Of a stretch of 32,714 nt of DNA, positions 17,574 through 25,789 are shown piece by piece. Location of the stretch: positions 1-32,714 of the forward strand of contig DAHXOZ010000016.1 of assembly GCA_027364635.1 (NCBI GenBank). Reading direction: 5' to 3'. This DNA comes from a bacterium. GTDB taxonomy: Bacteria; Bacteroidota; Bacteroidia; Chitinophagales; Chitinophagaceae. Both the position numbers and the translations under genes were made by a program. The notes under the pieces are model-generated. The model saw only the letters and a program-made list of their open reading frames with translations. It was not told the origin of the DNA and searched no databases. Within the stretch, counting starts at the first letter, position 1. Each line of letters begins with the position of its first letter.

Positions 17574-18731
17574 TTAGATCCATTCTTTGGTTTCAATCAA
17601 AGTGGCTTTACGTGAATGAATAACATCTTTTTTATTTCGTAATGAACCACCTTCTTTTTTAGCAAGTACTTTTTTAATTTCAGCAATGATGCTCAATGCA
17701 ATTTCTTCTGGTGTTTCTGCACCTATTTCCAATCCTGCAGGTCCGTATATTCTATTCAATTGATCAAGGGTTATTGCAATTCCTTCTTCCTGCAATTCAT
17801 TCAACATTCTGTCGAGTTTCTTTTTAGGACCGAGCATTCCGATATATTCAACATCCTTTTGCAACAAGGCTTTCAGCATCGCCTTATCATAATTGTAATT
17901 ATGTGTCATCATTACAAATACTGTTTGCTCATCCATTGGAATTTGCTCCAATACCTTTTCAGGCTTGCTCACCAGCACCTGGCAGGCACTTACAAAACGA
18001 TCAGGCTTTGCATGCGTATTTCTGCCATCAGCAATTCTCACTTCCCAACCAATGGAATCGGCTATTTGCATCATTGGAATGGCATCATTTCCGGCACCAA
18101 TAATCACCAGCGAGACAGGAGGCGGTAAGAATTCTATGAAAGCGGTAAAAGAATTGTTTTGAGAACTATAATTTTTGAAGAATGATTTTTTTTGCTTTAA
18201 TGACTTTCGGGCGTCTTTAAAAATTCGGTCTTCTGATTCTTTAAAAATTAGCTTTCCTGAAAATTTTCCATTCTCCTCTAAAAGCAGTGTGGTTCCTGGC
18301 TGATTATTTCTTTTATCTTCTAAAGAGAAAATAGTAACCAATACAGTTTCCTGTCTTTTACTAACGGCTTTTTTTAATAATTCTATTGGATTGTTTTCAT
18401 TAACAGCATTTATTGGTTCAAACAAGACCTGTATAATTCCTTCGCAACCCAACTGCAGGCCAATGCCAGCATCTTCTTCATTACTTGTATCATAGGTGAC
18501 CAATTTTGATTGCTGCTGCGATAGAACAAGCATTGCTTTTCGTAATGCATCTCCTTCCAAACATCCACCGCTAATGGCACCTGTAAGTTTTCCATCATCG
18601 GTAACCAACATACGTGCGCCCGGCCGTCTATAGGAAGATCCATTTACATGAACCACAGTTACAAGTGCCGCTTGTATCCGCTTTTTCTTTGATTCTTCAA
18701 AAGCGTTTATAAGATGAATTATTTCTCTCAT
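17574..18731 (-). CDS. xdhC: XdhC/CoxI family molybdenum-hydroxylase maturation protein
   Basis: XdhC-type proteins bind molybdenum cofactor, help its sulfuration and insert it into xanthine-dehydrogenase-family enzymes. The 385-residue protein has the XdhC N-terminal domain with VVHVNGSSYRRPGARMLV and the conserved AISGGCLEGDAL, and a C-terminal Rossmann domain (LVIIGAGNDAIPMMQIA, about 210-226) ending in the IGAETPEEIALSI signature. It is cytoplasmic and is the last gene of the iorA-iorB-cytochrome operon, 12 bp after the cytochrome gene. That is where a maturation factor for the IorB-like Moco subunit is expected. Confidence 0.93.
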   Translation of the reverse strand: MREIIHLINAFEESKKKRIQAALVTVVHVNGSSYRRPGARMLVTDDGKLTGAISGGCLEGDALRKAMLVLSQQQSKLVTYDTSNEEDAGIGLQLGCEGIIQVLFEPINAVNENNPIELLKKAVSKRQETVLVTIFSLEDKRNNQPGTTLLLEENGKFSGKLIFKESEDRIFKDARKSLKQKKSFFKNYSSQNNSFTAFIEFLPPPVSLVIIGAGNDAIPMMQIADSIGWEVRIADGRNTHAKPDRFVSACQVLVSKPEKVLEQIPMDEQTVFVMMTHNYNYDKAMLKALLQKDVEYIGMLGPKKKLDRMLNELQEEGIAITLDQLNRIYGPAGLEIGAETPEEIALSIIAEIKKVLAKKEGGSLRNKKDVIHSRKATLIETKEWI

Positions 18732-18743
18732 TACTTCGAAATT

Positions 18744-19154
18744 CTATTTCCGGAGTTCTTTCACTTTTTCCGGCAAAACAGGTTCTTTCATTTTATTGCC
18801 AAATGAATTGCGGGTATAATTTAATACATCTGCAATCTGCTCATCGGTTAAATAATTGAGGGGAAGCATTTGCCCGTTGTAGGTCGTATCGTTCACAACG
18901 ATCTCGCCGGTTTGACCGTTAAGCACTACATCAATCAAAGTATTAATAGATTTTTTTAAGTAATCTGATTTTGCCAAAGGCGGATAAACACCTGGTGTTG
19001 AATTCCCGGCTTCCATGTGGCAAGTGATGCAATAGGTGGTGTAAACTTCTTTGCCACGCTCAATGCTTTTGGCAAGATCATATTTTTGATAAAACGCCGA
19101 GCTGATAAAAAATATACCTATACAGGCAACAGATGCTATTAAGGCCTTCTTCAT
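18744..19154 (-). CDS. Monohaem cytochrome c, electron carrier of the molybdenum hydroxylase operon
   Basis: The 136-residue class I cytochrome c has an N-terminal hydrophobic signal or anchor (MKKALIASVACIGIFFISSA), one haem site CITCH (C42, C45, H46) and a likely axial Met96 in NGQMLPLNYLTDEQ. The last segment, LTDEQIADVLNYTRNSFGN, is typical of the C-terminal helix. It is encoded 42 bp after the Moco subunit and 12 bp before xdhC, so it most likely takes electrons from the IorAB-type enzyme in the periplasm and passes them to the respiratory chain (inferred from context). Confidence 0.93.
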   Translation of the reverse strand: MKKALIASVACIGIFFISSAFYQKYDLAKSIERGKEVYTTYCITCHMEAGNSTPGVYPPLAKSDYLKKSINTLIDVVLNGQTGEIVVNDTTYNGQMLPLNYLTDEQIADVLNYTRNSFGNKMKEPVLPEKVKELRK

Positions 19155-19196
19155 ATTTTCAATAATTTAGGATACAAATTTATGTACGATTTACCA

Positions 19197-21359
19197 TCAT
19201 ACATTGTGAATATCAAATGGCAATTTCCTGATTCGTTTGCCGGTAGCGGCATAAATGGCATTGCACAAAGCCGGCGCAAAAGGCGGTAAACCGGGTTCTC
19301 CAACTCCCTTTATTTTTGGTCCGCCATTCGCAAGAATATGTACTTCTACCTTCGGCATTTCATTGATGCGCACTAACTGGTTGGTGTTAAAATTCTTTTG
19401 AACAGTTTGCCCGTTTTCAAAGGTAATTCCACTTTTTATAGCGGCAGTTAAAGCCATTACGGCGGCGCCTTCTACCTGCGCTTTTACCATGTCAGGATTT
19501 ACAACTGTTCCCAGGTCGATGACAGCATAAGCCTTTTCAATATTCACTCCATTGCCTTTTTTAGAAACTTCAATCACGTAGCCTGCAAGCCCGGCAAAAA
19601 ATTCATATTGCGCTACTCCGCGGCCCCAACCGGCAGGCAATGGTTTGTCCCAATTGGAAACTTCTTTCAACTTTTGCAGAACCGTTTTTGTATCGGAATC
19701 TTTGGTCAATAAACCAAGGCGGAATTCCATCGGATCTTTATTGGCTTTTACAGCCATTTCATCAATAAAACTTTCATGAGCAAAGGCAAGAGTAGTACTT
19801 GTAACTGCACGCCACGCTGCCACAGGAATATGGAAGTCTGCATTAACATACAGGTTTTTCATATTCGGAAATTCATATTTCTGCTCGCTGATCCCTTCGG
19901 TCATGGTACCGTCGGTTTTTGTTTTATCATAATTTTTGCTGTACCTGATTGTCGGGGAGATTACTTTATGCTGAAAGGCTAATGTTTTTCCATCTGCCGA
20001 TAAACCAGCTTTGAGTGCCGAAAAAGTCATAGGGCGGAAAGGACCTTGTTCTGTATCATCTTCACGTGTCCATAATACTTTTACAGGTTTTCCAATGGCT
20101 TTTGAAAGTTGTACCGCTTCGCCTACAAAATCTGTGTACAACCGTCTGCCAAATGCGCCGCCGCTGAACATAGTATGTAGTGTCAGATTTTCTTCGGGGA
20201 TATTATATTTTTTGGTGAATTCATTCATAATTCCACCTGGCACTTGAGTTGATGCCCAAATTTCCAATTTATTTCCGTCAGTCCAACTGGCTACACAATT
20301 CATTGGTTCAATAGGCGAATGAGAAACGACGGGCGTTTCATAAAATGCATCTAATTTTACCGGCGCATCAGAATAGGCTTTATCAAAATCTCCAACCTCT
20401 TTATCAATGGCGCCATCCTGCTTTGACAAATCATGCAGGTACTGTGTATAATCTTTTGAATTGAATTTGTCATTTCCCTGGTTATCCCATTTTATGGTAA
20501 GAGCCTTGCGCCCCTGTATAGCAGCCCAATAATTTTCACCAATCACAGCAATACAATCATAAGTATAAGGGCCGAATATGCGCTGGCATTTTTCAACACC
20601 AATTACACCTTTTACTTTTTTTGCTGCTGAATCATCATAACTTACCAATTTTGCTCCAAACACCGGCGAATGGGCAACTGAAGCATATACCATTCCCGGA
20701 ACTTCTACATCAATGCCAAAAACAGCCCTGCCTGAAGATTTTAGGGGAATATCAGGGCGTGGTGTGTTTTTGCCCAATAATTTAAAATCTTTCGGATCTT
20801 TTAGTTTCGGATTTTTGGGAACCTCCAGTTTAGCTGCTGCTTCTGCCAAATCTCCATATCCTATGCTTTTGCCTGAAGGTTTATGATACACTTTTGCATC
20901 TTCTGCATAACATTCTTCAACAGGAACCTTCCATTGATTGGCAGCAGCCTGTACCAGCATTTCTTTGGCAGAAGCACCCACTTTTCTTAATTCGAAATAA
21001 CTGCCACGAACGGAACTGCTTCCCCCCGCTGACTGGCCGGGGCCAAATCTTTTTTCACCGCCCGTTTGTTGAATGATAACTCCTGTAAGAGGCACTTCCA
21101 GTTCTTCTGCAATTAAAGAAGGAATGGATTGAAAAGTTCCCTGTCCCATTTCAGGTTTTGGATTGAAGATGGTAATGGTTCCATTTTTTTCAATCATTAC
21201 AAAAGGAGTCAATCCATAAGATGCCACGTCGCCTGCTTTGGCAACTGAAACTGCTCCTGCCTTTCCTTTCAGGGAAAGTCCAATGATAAAGCCGGCGCCG
21301 GTAATACCGGTAAATTTTAAAAATTTCCGGCGATCTATTTTTGAAATTACTTGTTCCAT
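19197..21359 (-). CDS. iorB: Molybdopterin-binding subunit of a xanthine-dehydrogenase-family oxidoreductase (IorB-like, Tat-exported)
   Basis: This large subunit hydroxylates a carbonyl or N-heterocyclic carbon using Moco; relatives include isoquinoline 1-oxidoreductase and periplasmic aldehyde dehydrogenases. From ATG 21359 the 720-residue protein has a twin-arginine signal (DRRKFLKFTG, residues 9-18). Moco-site segments follow: PEMGQGTFQSIP, FSGGAFGRRLYTD and KGVGEPGLPPFAPA, where the Glu is the expected catalytic base. I rejected the track start at 21500, which would add 47 residues overlapping iorA and bury the Tat signal. Its partners are the 2Fe-2S subunit 43 bp upstream and the cytochrome c downstream. 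The substrate cannot be told from sequence. Confidence 0.93.
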   Translation of the reverse strand: MEQVISKIDRRKFLKFTGITGAGFIIGLSLKGKAGAVSVAKAGDVASYGLTPFVMIEKNGTITIFNPKPEMGQGTFQSIPSLIAEELEVPLTGVIIQQTGGEKRFGPGQSAGGSSSVRGSYFELRKVGASAKEMLVQAAANQWKVPVEECYAEDAKVYHKPSGKSIGYGDLAEAAAKLEVPKNPKLKDPKDFKLLGKNTPRPDIPLKSSGRAVFGIDVEVPGMVYASVAHSPVFGAKLVSYDDSAAKKVKGVIGVEKCQRIFGPYTYDCIAVIGENYWAAIQGRKALTIKWDNQGNDKFNSKDYTQYLHDLSKQDGAIDKEVGDFDKAYSDAPVKLDAFYETPVVSHSPIEPMNCVASWTDGNKLEIWASTQVPGGIMNEFTKKYNIPEENLTLHTMFSGGAFGRRLYTDFVGEAVQLSKAIGKPVKVLWTREDDTEQGPFRPMTFSALKAGLSADGKTLAFQHKVISPTIRYSKNYDKTKTDGTMTEGISEQKYEFPNMKNLYVNADFHIPVAAWRAVTSTTLAFAHESFIDEMAVKANKDPMEFRLGLLTKDSDTKTVLQKLKEVSNWDKPLPAGWGRGVAQYEFFAGLAGYVIEVSKKGNGVNIEKAYAVIDLGTVVNPDMVKAQVEGAAVMALTAAIKSGITFENGQTVQKNFNTNQLVRINEMPKVEVHILANGGPKIKGVGEPGLPPFAPALCNAIYAATGKRIRKLPFDIHNV

Positions 21360-21402
21360 GATTAGAATTGAAAAGTTAAAAAATTCGAGTTCTTCCTTTT
21401 TT

Positions 21403-21861
21403 TTACACCAATTCGGCTGCCCGATGAATGGCACTCCGGATTCGTTGGTAAGTGCCACAACGGCAAAGGTTTCCTTGCATAGCCGCATCAATATCAGCAT
21501 CGGTAGGATGAGGTTTATTTTTAAGCAGAGCCACTGCGCTCATTATTTGGCCCGACTGGCAATAGCCGCATTGAGGCACTTGCATTTCGATCCATGCTTT
21601 TTGTACGGCATGATCAATATTTTCAGAAATGCCTTCGATGGTAGTAATTTTTTTACCCGCTGCGGCTGATGCAGGAAAGCTGCACGAGCGTATTGGCGTT
21701 CCGTCTAAGTGAACAGTGCATGCGCCGCATTGTGCAATTCCACATCCAAATTTGGTTCCTTTCAATCCTACAAAATCACGAATTGCCCAGAGCAAAGGCA
21801 TTTGCGGGTCTACGTCGATCTTGTAATCTTTGTTGTTAACATTTAAAGTATATTCTGGCAT
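21403..21861 (-). CDS. iorA: 2Fe-2S subunit of a xanthine-dehydrogenase-family oxidoreductase (IorA-like)
   Basis: The 152-residue protein carries two 2Fe-2S clusters. The plant-ferredoxin-type N-terminal domain has [18 protein letters not shown] with a fourth Cys in RSCSFP. The C-terminal all-helical domain has [10 protein letters not shown] and NLCRCGTY. It moves electrons from the Moco in IorB towards the cytochrome c. It has no signal peptide, so it should be exported with the Tat signal of IorB, as is known for this family. First gene of the iorA-iorB-cytochrome-xdhC operon. Confidence 0.95.
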   Translation of the reverse strand: MPEYTLNVNNKDYKIDVDPQMPLLWAIRDFVGLKGTKFGCGIAQCGACTVHLDGTPIRSCSFPASAAAGKKITTIEGISENIDHAVQKAWIEMQVPQCGYCQSGQIMSAVALLKNKPHPTDADIDAAMQGNLCRCGTYQRIRSAIHRAAELV

Positions 21862-21978
21862 AACTTATATTTTAAAAAGGTGAAGAGCTGATTATAATGC
21901 CTGATTTTTTGAAGCTATAAATTTACGGAGATTCCTGCAAACAACTTATCTCTTTTTGTATGAATGGCTATAAAAGTA

Positions 21979-22010
21979 AAATAAGAATTGATATTTTTTG
22001 TTGGTTTACT
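21979..22010 (-). repeat. Bipartite intergenic motif, copy 3 (one mismatch)
   Basis: On the minus strand: AGTAAACCAACAA (22010-21998), 9 nt, then ATTCTTATTT (21988-21979). It lies between divergent iorA and the DUF7793-like pseudogene, about 120 bp before iorA and 33 bp before the pseudogene start. One mismatch in each half, with the 9-nt spacing kept. Confidence 0.5.
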
Positions 22011-22043
22011 GGTGAATAAAGAATTCTGTAATTTTATTTGACT

Positions 22044-22430
22044 ATGACTATACCAACTGATAGGAAAATTTATGAAGGCGAAATTGCTTCTTACTGGTTT
22101 GATGATGGAATGCTTGTGTCACTTTCAAAAAGCCCGAAACGAACGGTGAAAAATATAACCGCAAATGTGGCTTTGGTGAAAGAGATCACCTGAAATCAAA
22201 AAGTGCCTTTATTAATTTATCTTTCAAACTCGCCGGTGCCGGATAAAAAAACCCGTGAGTTTTCAACTGAACAATTACCGTTGATTTACTCTGCAATGGC
22301 GATGATTTCAAAACCGGGGCTTTCAAAATTTATAATGAATATTCTTTTCGCATTAAAACCGCCGCCCATTCCTATCAAAACTTTTACTGATGATGTTGAA
22401 GCCAAAGAATGGCTGAGGCAATTCATTTAA
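22044..22430 (+). pseudogene. DUF7793-like (STAS/SpoIIAA-type) protein interrupted by in-frame TGA
   Basis: Reading from ATG 22044 gives MTIPTDRKIYEGEIASYWFD and on to LVKEIT, then TGA at 22191-22193. The same frame continues without a shift as NQKVPLLIYLSNSPVP and runs to the stop at 22430. The two parts together (about 128 codons) look like one complete small protein of the DUF7793 kind seen in Chitinophagaceae. The track shows only the second part, starting at a GTG that is really an internal Val. At the TGA relatives seem, from memory, to have a Gly, so a GGA to TGA change is the simplest cause. It is either a recent nonsense mutation or a base-call error. It is convergent with the MOSC gene, 10 bp away. 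Confidence 0.78.
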
Positions 22431-22440
22431 AAGAGAAAGT

Positions 22441-23271
22441 TCAGTAAGATAAAAAAGAGGTTGGGTTTTGCTTTACAATTTCCACCGGATCGCCCACATT
22501 TATTTTTCCTTGGCCTTTCATCAAAACATTTTGCCCGAAGTAGACTTTATTATTTTTTGCCCGATAAGTAGCCAGTGTTTTCAACGGTTCCTTTCCTGCA
22601 ATTCCGGTTTCCTGGTTGGTGGTTGTTACCACGCATCTTGCAGAAGGTTTTACGCCATAAAAATCGAGATGATTAATCCTGAAATGTTCCATTCCATCCT
22701 CTTCATAAGGCGTACCGCCTGTAAAAACGATATTAGGCCGAAACCTGTTGATTGGAAGCGATTCGGTCAAACGGTTGTTGAGATCATCCAATGAAGCCTG
22801 GCCAATAATCAGTATTGGGTAACCATCTGAAAAATTAGTAATGTCATCATGTATTGCATATTTTTTATCCACTTGTCTTTCAGTAGAATCAGGCATATAT
22901 ACCAATCTGCAATCTATGTTGAGTTGGCCCGAAAACCAATCATCTGCTTGTTGGCTGATGAATTGTGCTTCGCAATCATCCTCCCAGATTTTCACCACAA
23001 TTTTTTCATTAGATGGTTGAGGCACCAAGGGCAAAGCCAGTTTGTTTTTAGAAGAATCTTTATGAAAAACGAACAAGCTATCTTCTTCAATTGCTGTTTG
23101 CAGCAAAGCCATTTTAGGAAATTCTCTTTGTGTGAGAAATCGGTTATTTTTATCAATCAATAAAAATCTTCTGTCGTGCTGCAATCCGCGATCTGTGATA
23201 TATGTTGATTGGATGGCAATTCCATGCAATGATTTTATCGGGTAAATAAATAATTGACTGACTGAAAGCAA
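22441..23271 (-). CDS. MOSC domain protein (YcbX/mARC-like molybdenum-cofactor enzyme)
   Basis: The 276-residue protein has the MOSC N-terminal beta-barrel domain (LFIYPIKSLHGIA, DRGLQHDRRFLLID, FLTQREFPKMALL) and the MOSC core (INRFRPNIVFTGGTPYEEDGM). The SARCVVTT segment carries the Cys expected to coordinate molybdenum in mARC/YcbX enzymes. GQNVLMKGQGKINVGDPVEIV closes the domain. Known relatives reduce N-hydroxylated compounds using Moco. No ferredoxin domain is fused at the C-terminus, unlike E. coli YcbX, so electrons must come from another protein. It lies near the Moco-dependent IorAB operon but is not part of it. Confidence 0.92.
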   Translation of the reverse strand: MLSVSQLFIYPIKSLHGIAIQSTYITDRGLQHDRRFLLIDKNNRFLTQREFPKMALLQTAIEEDSLFVFHKDSSKNKLALPLVPQPSNEKIVVKIWEDDCEAQFISQQADDWFSGQLNIDCRLVYMPDSTERQVDKKYAIHDDITNFSDGYPILIIGQASLDDLNNRLTESLPINRFRPNIVFTGGTPYEEDGMEHFRINHLDFYGVKPSARCVVTTTNQETGIAGKEPLKTLATYRAKNNKVYFGQNVLMKGQGKINVGDPVEIVKQNPTSFLSY

Positions 23272-23388
23272 AGTTTCAATTTTAGAAAGCTAATTTAGGA
23301 TTTGTTACAGTAAAGCAATAAATTTTATTGATTTTAAATCCGGACAGCAAATAACAGTAATGTATATACGCAATGACGTAAGCACTGA

Positions 23389-25350
23389 TCATTCAACGGG
23401 TTCAAGGTCTTTTTTATTCAGCCATCCCCGGGTAGATTGTCCTTTACTGTTTACATAAACCACATATACAAACCCATTTTCCTCAGCCTGGGGAGTTAAG
23501 ACCACATCTTTTCTCGGATTTAGGAAAACAGGTTTTATTTTTCCCTGGTCAGGCCCAAAATGAAACCAGGTTTTATTAATAACGGTATATTTTTTTGAAC
23601 TTTCGTTAGTTGAAGTTGTGTTTTCAGTTGTAGAATTTTCAGTTACTGCGCTTTTGGTTGTTGTGTTATCCGGAGCAGGATCATTATCTGTTTTATTTGC
23701 AGGACTTTTCATTTGTAATGTTTTAGCCTGAGCCTCTTTGGAAGCATTGCTGACATTAATATTAGAAATGGAATTGGTTATTTTATTTTTACTATAAGAA
23801 TGATTGTCTTTTAAATAAAACCAATAATAGGCAGCTCCGCCAAGCATCAGAATGATAATTGCCGCAATAACAGGAACGACCATTCTTTTTCTTTTCTCTT
23901 CAGGCAAAGGAGCAGTTGCTTCAAAAAACTCGTGTAAATTTTCTTTTTTTGCGGCCAGGATTTTTTCCGTTTCGCCGGTATTTATACTTTCTGTTTCTGT
24001 ATCCAAGGGCTGTTTTTGCCTGATTAATTTATAATCATTGAAACTTAAATTGTATTGGTTTGTTTTTATAAAATTTGCCGAAATAAAAAAACTGTTATTC
24101 GAAAAATCCTTTTCGTCTTTGCGGTCTTTCCATTTATTTAAAATCTCTGTTAGTTCGTTAAATTCAAAATCGTCATTTTGAGAATTGTTGTCGGATAAAG
24201 ATTCATTAATTGTCTTCTTTTTGGATTTTCCCCATTTACAAAACCAGATATTTTCTGAGGCCGTTTTTGATTTATTAAAAAAAAGGATGCCGGCACCGGA
24301 GTAAACCGATTCGGTTTTAGCTGCCAATGTAATCACTGCTTCGAGGCTGGAATGATCTACTATATTTTTTCTTGTTTTTATTATCCCGGGATTATCACTT
24401 TTCAATAATACCTGTGGAACAAGAATAACAGCACGACCTCCGGGCTTAAGCGTTTCAACTATTTCTGTTAATAACAAATTTTCTTTTTCCAGTTTACCTG
24501 TATCGGTATTATTTTTTTCTGTAAGTGAATTGTCGTTTGAAAATATTAAACTCGAAATAATGAGTGTCGGATTTTCTGTAAGCAATTTGTTTTCGGTAGT
24601 TGCAGAACGGATTTTAGGATTTTTAATTCCGTGAAGCACCAGGTTCATAGCAGCCAGGCGTAGTTTGATTAAATCAGATTCAATGCCGTTTATTTTCGAT
24701 TCAATAAAAATATTTGAAGGTGATTGCCCAACAGAATTAATATTATTGTAAAGGTGCCTGTAAATATTAATTAAAAGGTTTCCATTTCCAACTGATAGAT
24801 TTAAGATCGCATCTTTTGTTTCCGGCTCAGCAATAGAAACCATTAACCTGCAAATGTACTCCGGTAAAAATTCCTGTTCTTTTTGGGCGGATACTTTTGA
24901 TTTATCAAATAGATATTCAATAATGTAACCCTGGCTTATTTTATCGCTTGTTTCTATGATATTGATAATTTCAATAGCATTGAAGATCAGCTTTGGCGTT
25001 GGGTCTATCAATAATGGCGCTTTGAAAAAATCACTATACAAGGCATTAAGATTTGCATAATTCTTCATCAAATCAATCACGCCATGTTCTTTATTAAAAA
25101 GCTGCTGAATTTCTCTTGCGTTTAGTTTTTGTAATTTACTCCAGGTAAATTCTTCAATTTCTTTTGTGTAAATAAAATTATCAGCACCTGCAGTTTTTAC
25201 TCTTTGATGTATTAATTCCCAGTCGTCTAATTTTTTAATGAAAAAAAGATAACTGATAAGGTCAAGAAGAGCCAAAGGCCTTAAATCGCTAACCGGCCAG
25301 CAATTATTCCATTTTTCATCAAGTTTTTTTTGTAAATGTGGTGTAAGCAT
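23389..25350 (-). CDS. Degenerate HsdM-like methyltransferase domain fused to a membrane helix and an SH3-like domain
   Basis: Residues 1-445 follow type I HsdM from end to end: helical N-terminal domain (about 5-110), DKISQGYIIEYLFDKSK before the core, EFLPEYICRLM at the motif X position, ILNLSVGNGNLLINI at motif I, ESDLIKLRLAAMNLVLHGI, NPTLIISS at motif IV, LKPGGRAVILVP, and a C-terminal NQYNLSFNDYK. The catalytic NPPF/Y is NPTL, motif X lacks its TP, and motif I lacks the acidic DP start, so methylation is unlikely; a GNG loop remains. Basic EEKRKR precedes a single membrane helix (about 491-513), implying the HsdM part is cytoplasmic. A Ser/Thr/Asn-rich linker (514-587) leads to an SH3-like domain (588-650; FVYVVYVNSKGQ, GWLNKKDLE) outside. 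No hsdR or hsdS is nearby. Function unknown; a cross-membrane sensor or scaffold is speculation. Confidence 0.85.
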   Translation of the reverse strand: MLTPHLQKKLDEKWNNCWPVSDLRPLALLDLISYLFFIKKLDDWELIHQRVKTAGADNFIYTKEIEEFTWSKLQKLNAREIQQLFNKEHGVIDLMKNYANLNALYSDFFKAPLLIDPTPKLIFNAIEIINIIETSDKISQGYIIEYLFDKSKVSAQKEQEFLPEYICRLMVSIAEPETKDAILNLSVGNGNLLINIYRHLYNNINSVGQSPSNIFIESKINGIESDLIKLRLAAMNLVLHGIKNPKIRSATTENKLLTENPTLIISSLIFSNDNSLTEKNNTDTGKLEKENLLLTEIVETLKPGGRAVILVPQVLLKSDNPGIIKTRKNIVDHSSLEAVITLAAKTESVYSGAGILFFNKSKTASENIWFCKWGKSKKKTINESLSDNNSQNDDFEFNELTEILNKWKDRKDEKDFSNNSFFISANFIKTNQYNLSFNDYKLIRQKQPLDTETESINTGETEKILAAKKENLHEFFEATAPLPEEKRKRMVVPVIAAIIILMLGGAAYYWFYLKDNHSYSKNKITNSISNINVSNASKEAQAKTLQMKSPANKTDNDPAPDNTTTKSAVTENSTTENTTSTNESSKKYTVINKTWFHFGPDQGKIKPVFLNPRKDVVLTPQAEENGFVYVVYVNSKGQSTRGWLNKKDLEPVE

Positions 25351-25789
25351 AATTTAATTGAAACGATTATTGTTATAAACAAAAACTCTGCTACAATTTT
25401 TATACTACCAATATCCGCTATTTCAAAACCGCGAAAAGTTAAAAAATTAATAAAAGGTTAACTGGGCCGACAGCTTAACATTAGTGAATATCAGAATATA
25501 AGGGAGATTAAATGTAAACTTTTATCTTCAATTTTTTTGCATTTCGTATTACTTACTTTTAGTCAGTAAACAAACAAATAGTCTAAATTTTTATTTTGAG
25601 TGTAGCGTGATTAACTATTAAATCTAACGAATTATCACCTGACGGTTGTTTAAGAATTTGTTTATTTTCTTAACGAAATGTTGTAATTCTCTGCTGTTCT
25701 TTGGTTGCAGCAGTTTCTTTTTATCATATGTTTTTTGTAATTACCTTCGCGCATATTTTAACCTAAAATTTGTTTTCCTGAGCTAAAAA
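25351..25789 (+). other. 439-bp divergent spacer between the HsdM-like gene and the ClC gene
   Basis: I see no gene or RNA here. The spacer must hold the promoters of both neighbours. It contains copy 4 of the bipartite motif and a much weaker lookalike at 25374-25405 (9 of 13 bases, then 9 nt, then ATTTTTATAC). TACCTTCG at 25742-25749 is one base off the -7 consensus but has no well-spaced -33 element. Confidence 0.6.
25565..25596 (+). repeat. Bipartite intergenic motif, copy 4
   Basis: AGTAAACAAACAA (25565-25577), 9 nt, then ATTTTTATTT (25587-25596). It lies about 190 bp upstream of the ClC start and 215 bp from the divergent HsdM-like start. Exact in both halves and in spacing compared with copy 1. 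Confidence 0.6.

Noticed and set aside
19197-21500. Start of iorB at 21500
   Set aside because: It overlaps the iorA coding region by 98 bp and places 47 unrelated residues before a good Tat signal peptide starting at 21359.
22191-22193. TGA read as Gly (alternative genetic code) or as selenocysteine
   Set aside because: Genuine TGA stops end other genes here (for example at 1480, 8341 and 31794), the aligned residue is not Cys, and no SECIS-like hairpin follows. A nonsense mutation or base-call error is simpler.
22203-22430. Separate 75-codon gene from the GTG at 22203, as given in the ORF track
   Set aside because: The family similarity continues upstream in the same frame to ATG 22044, so the GTG is an internal Val codon.
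23389-25350. Active type I restriction-modification methylase
   Set aside because: Motif IV NPPF/Y, motif X and motif I are all altered, a membrane helix and SH3-like domain are attached, and no hsdS or hsdR is nearby.
25374-25405. Sixth copy of the bipartite motif
   Set aside because: Only 9 of 13 bases match in the first half. The 9-nt spacing is suggestive, but chance is likely in this AT-rich spacer.
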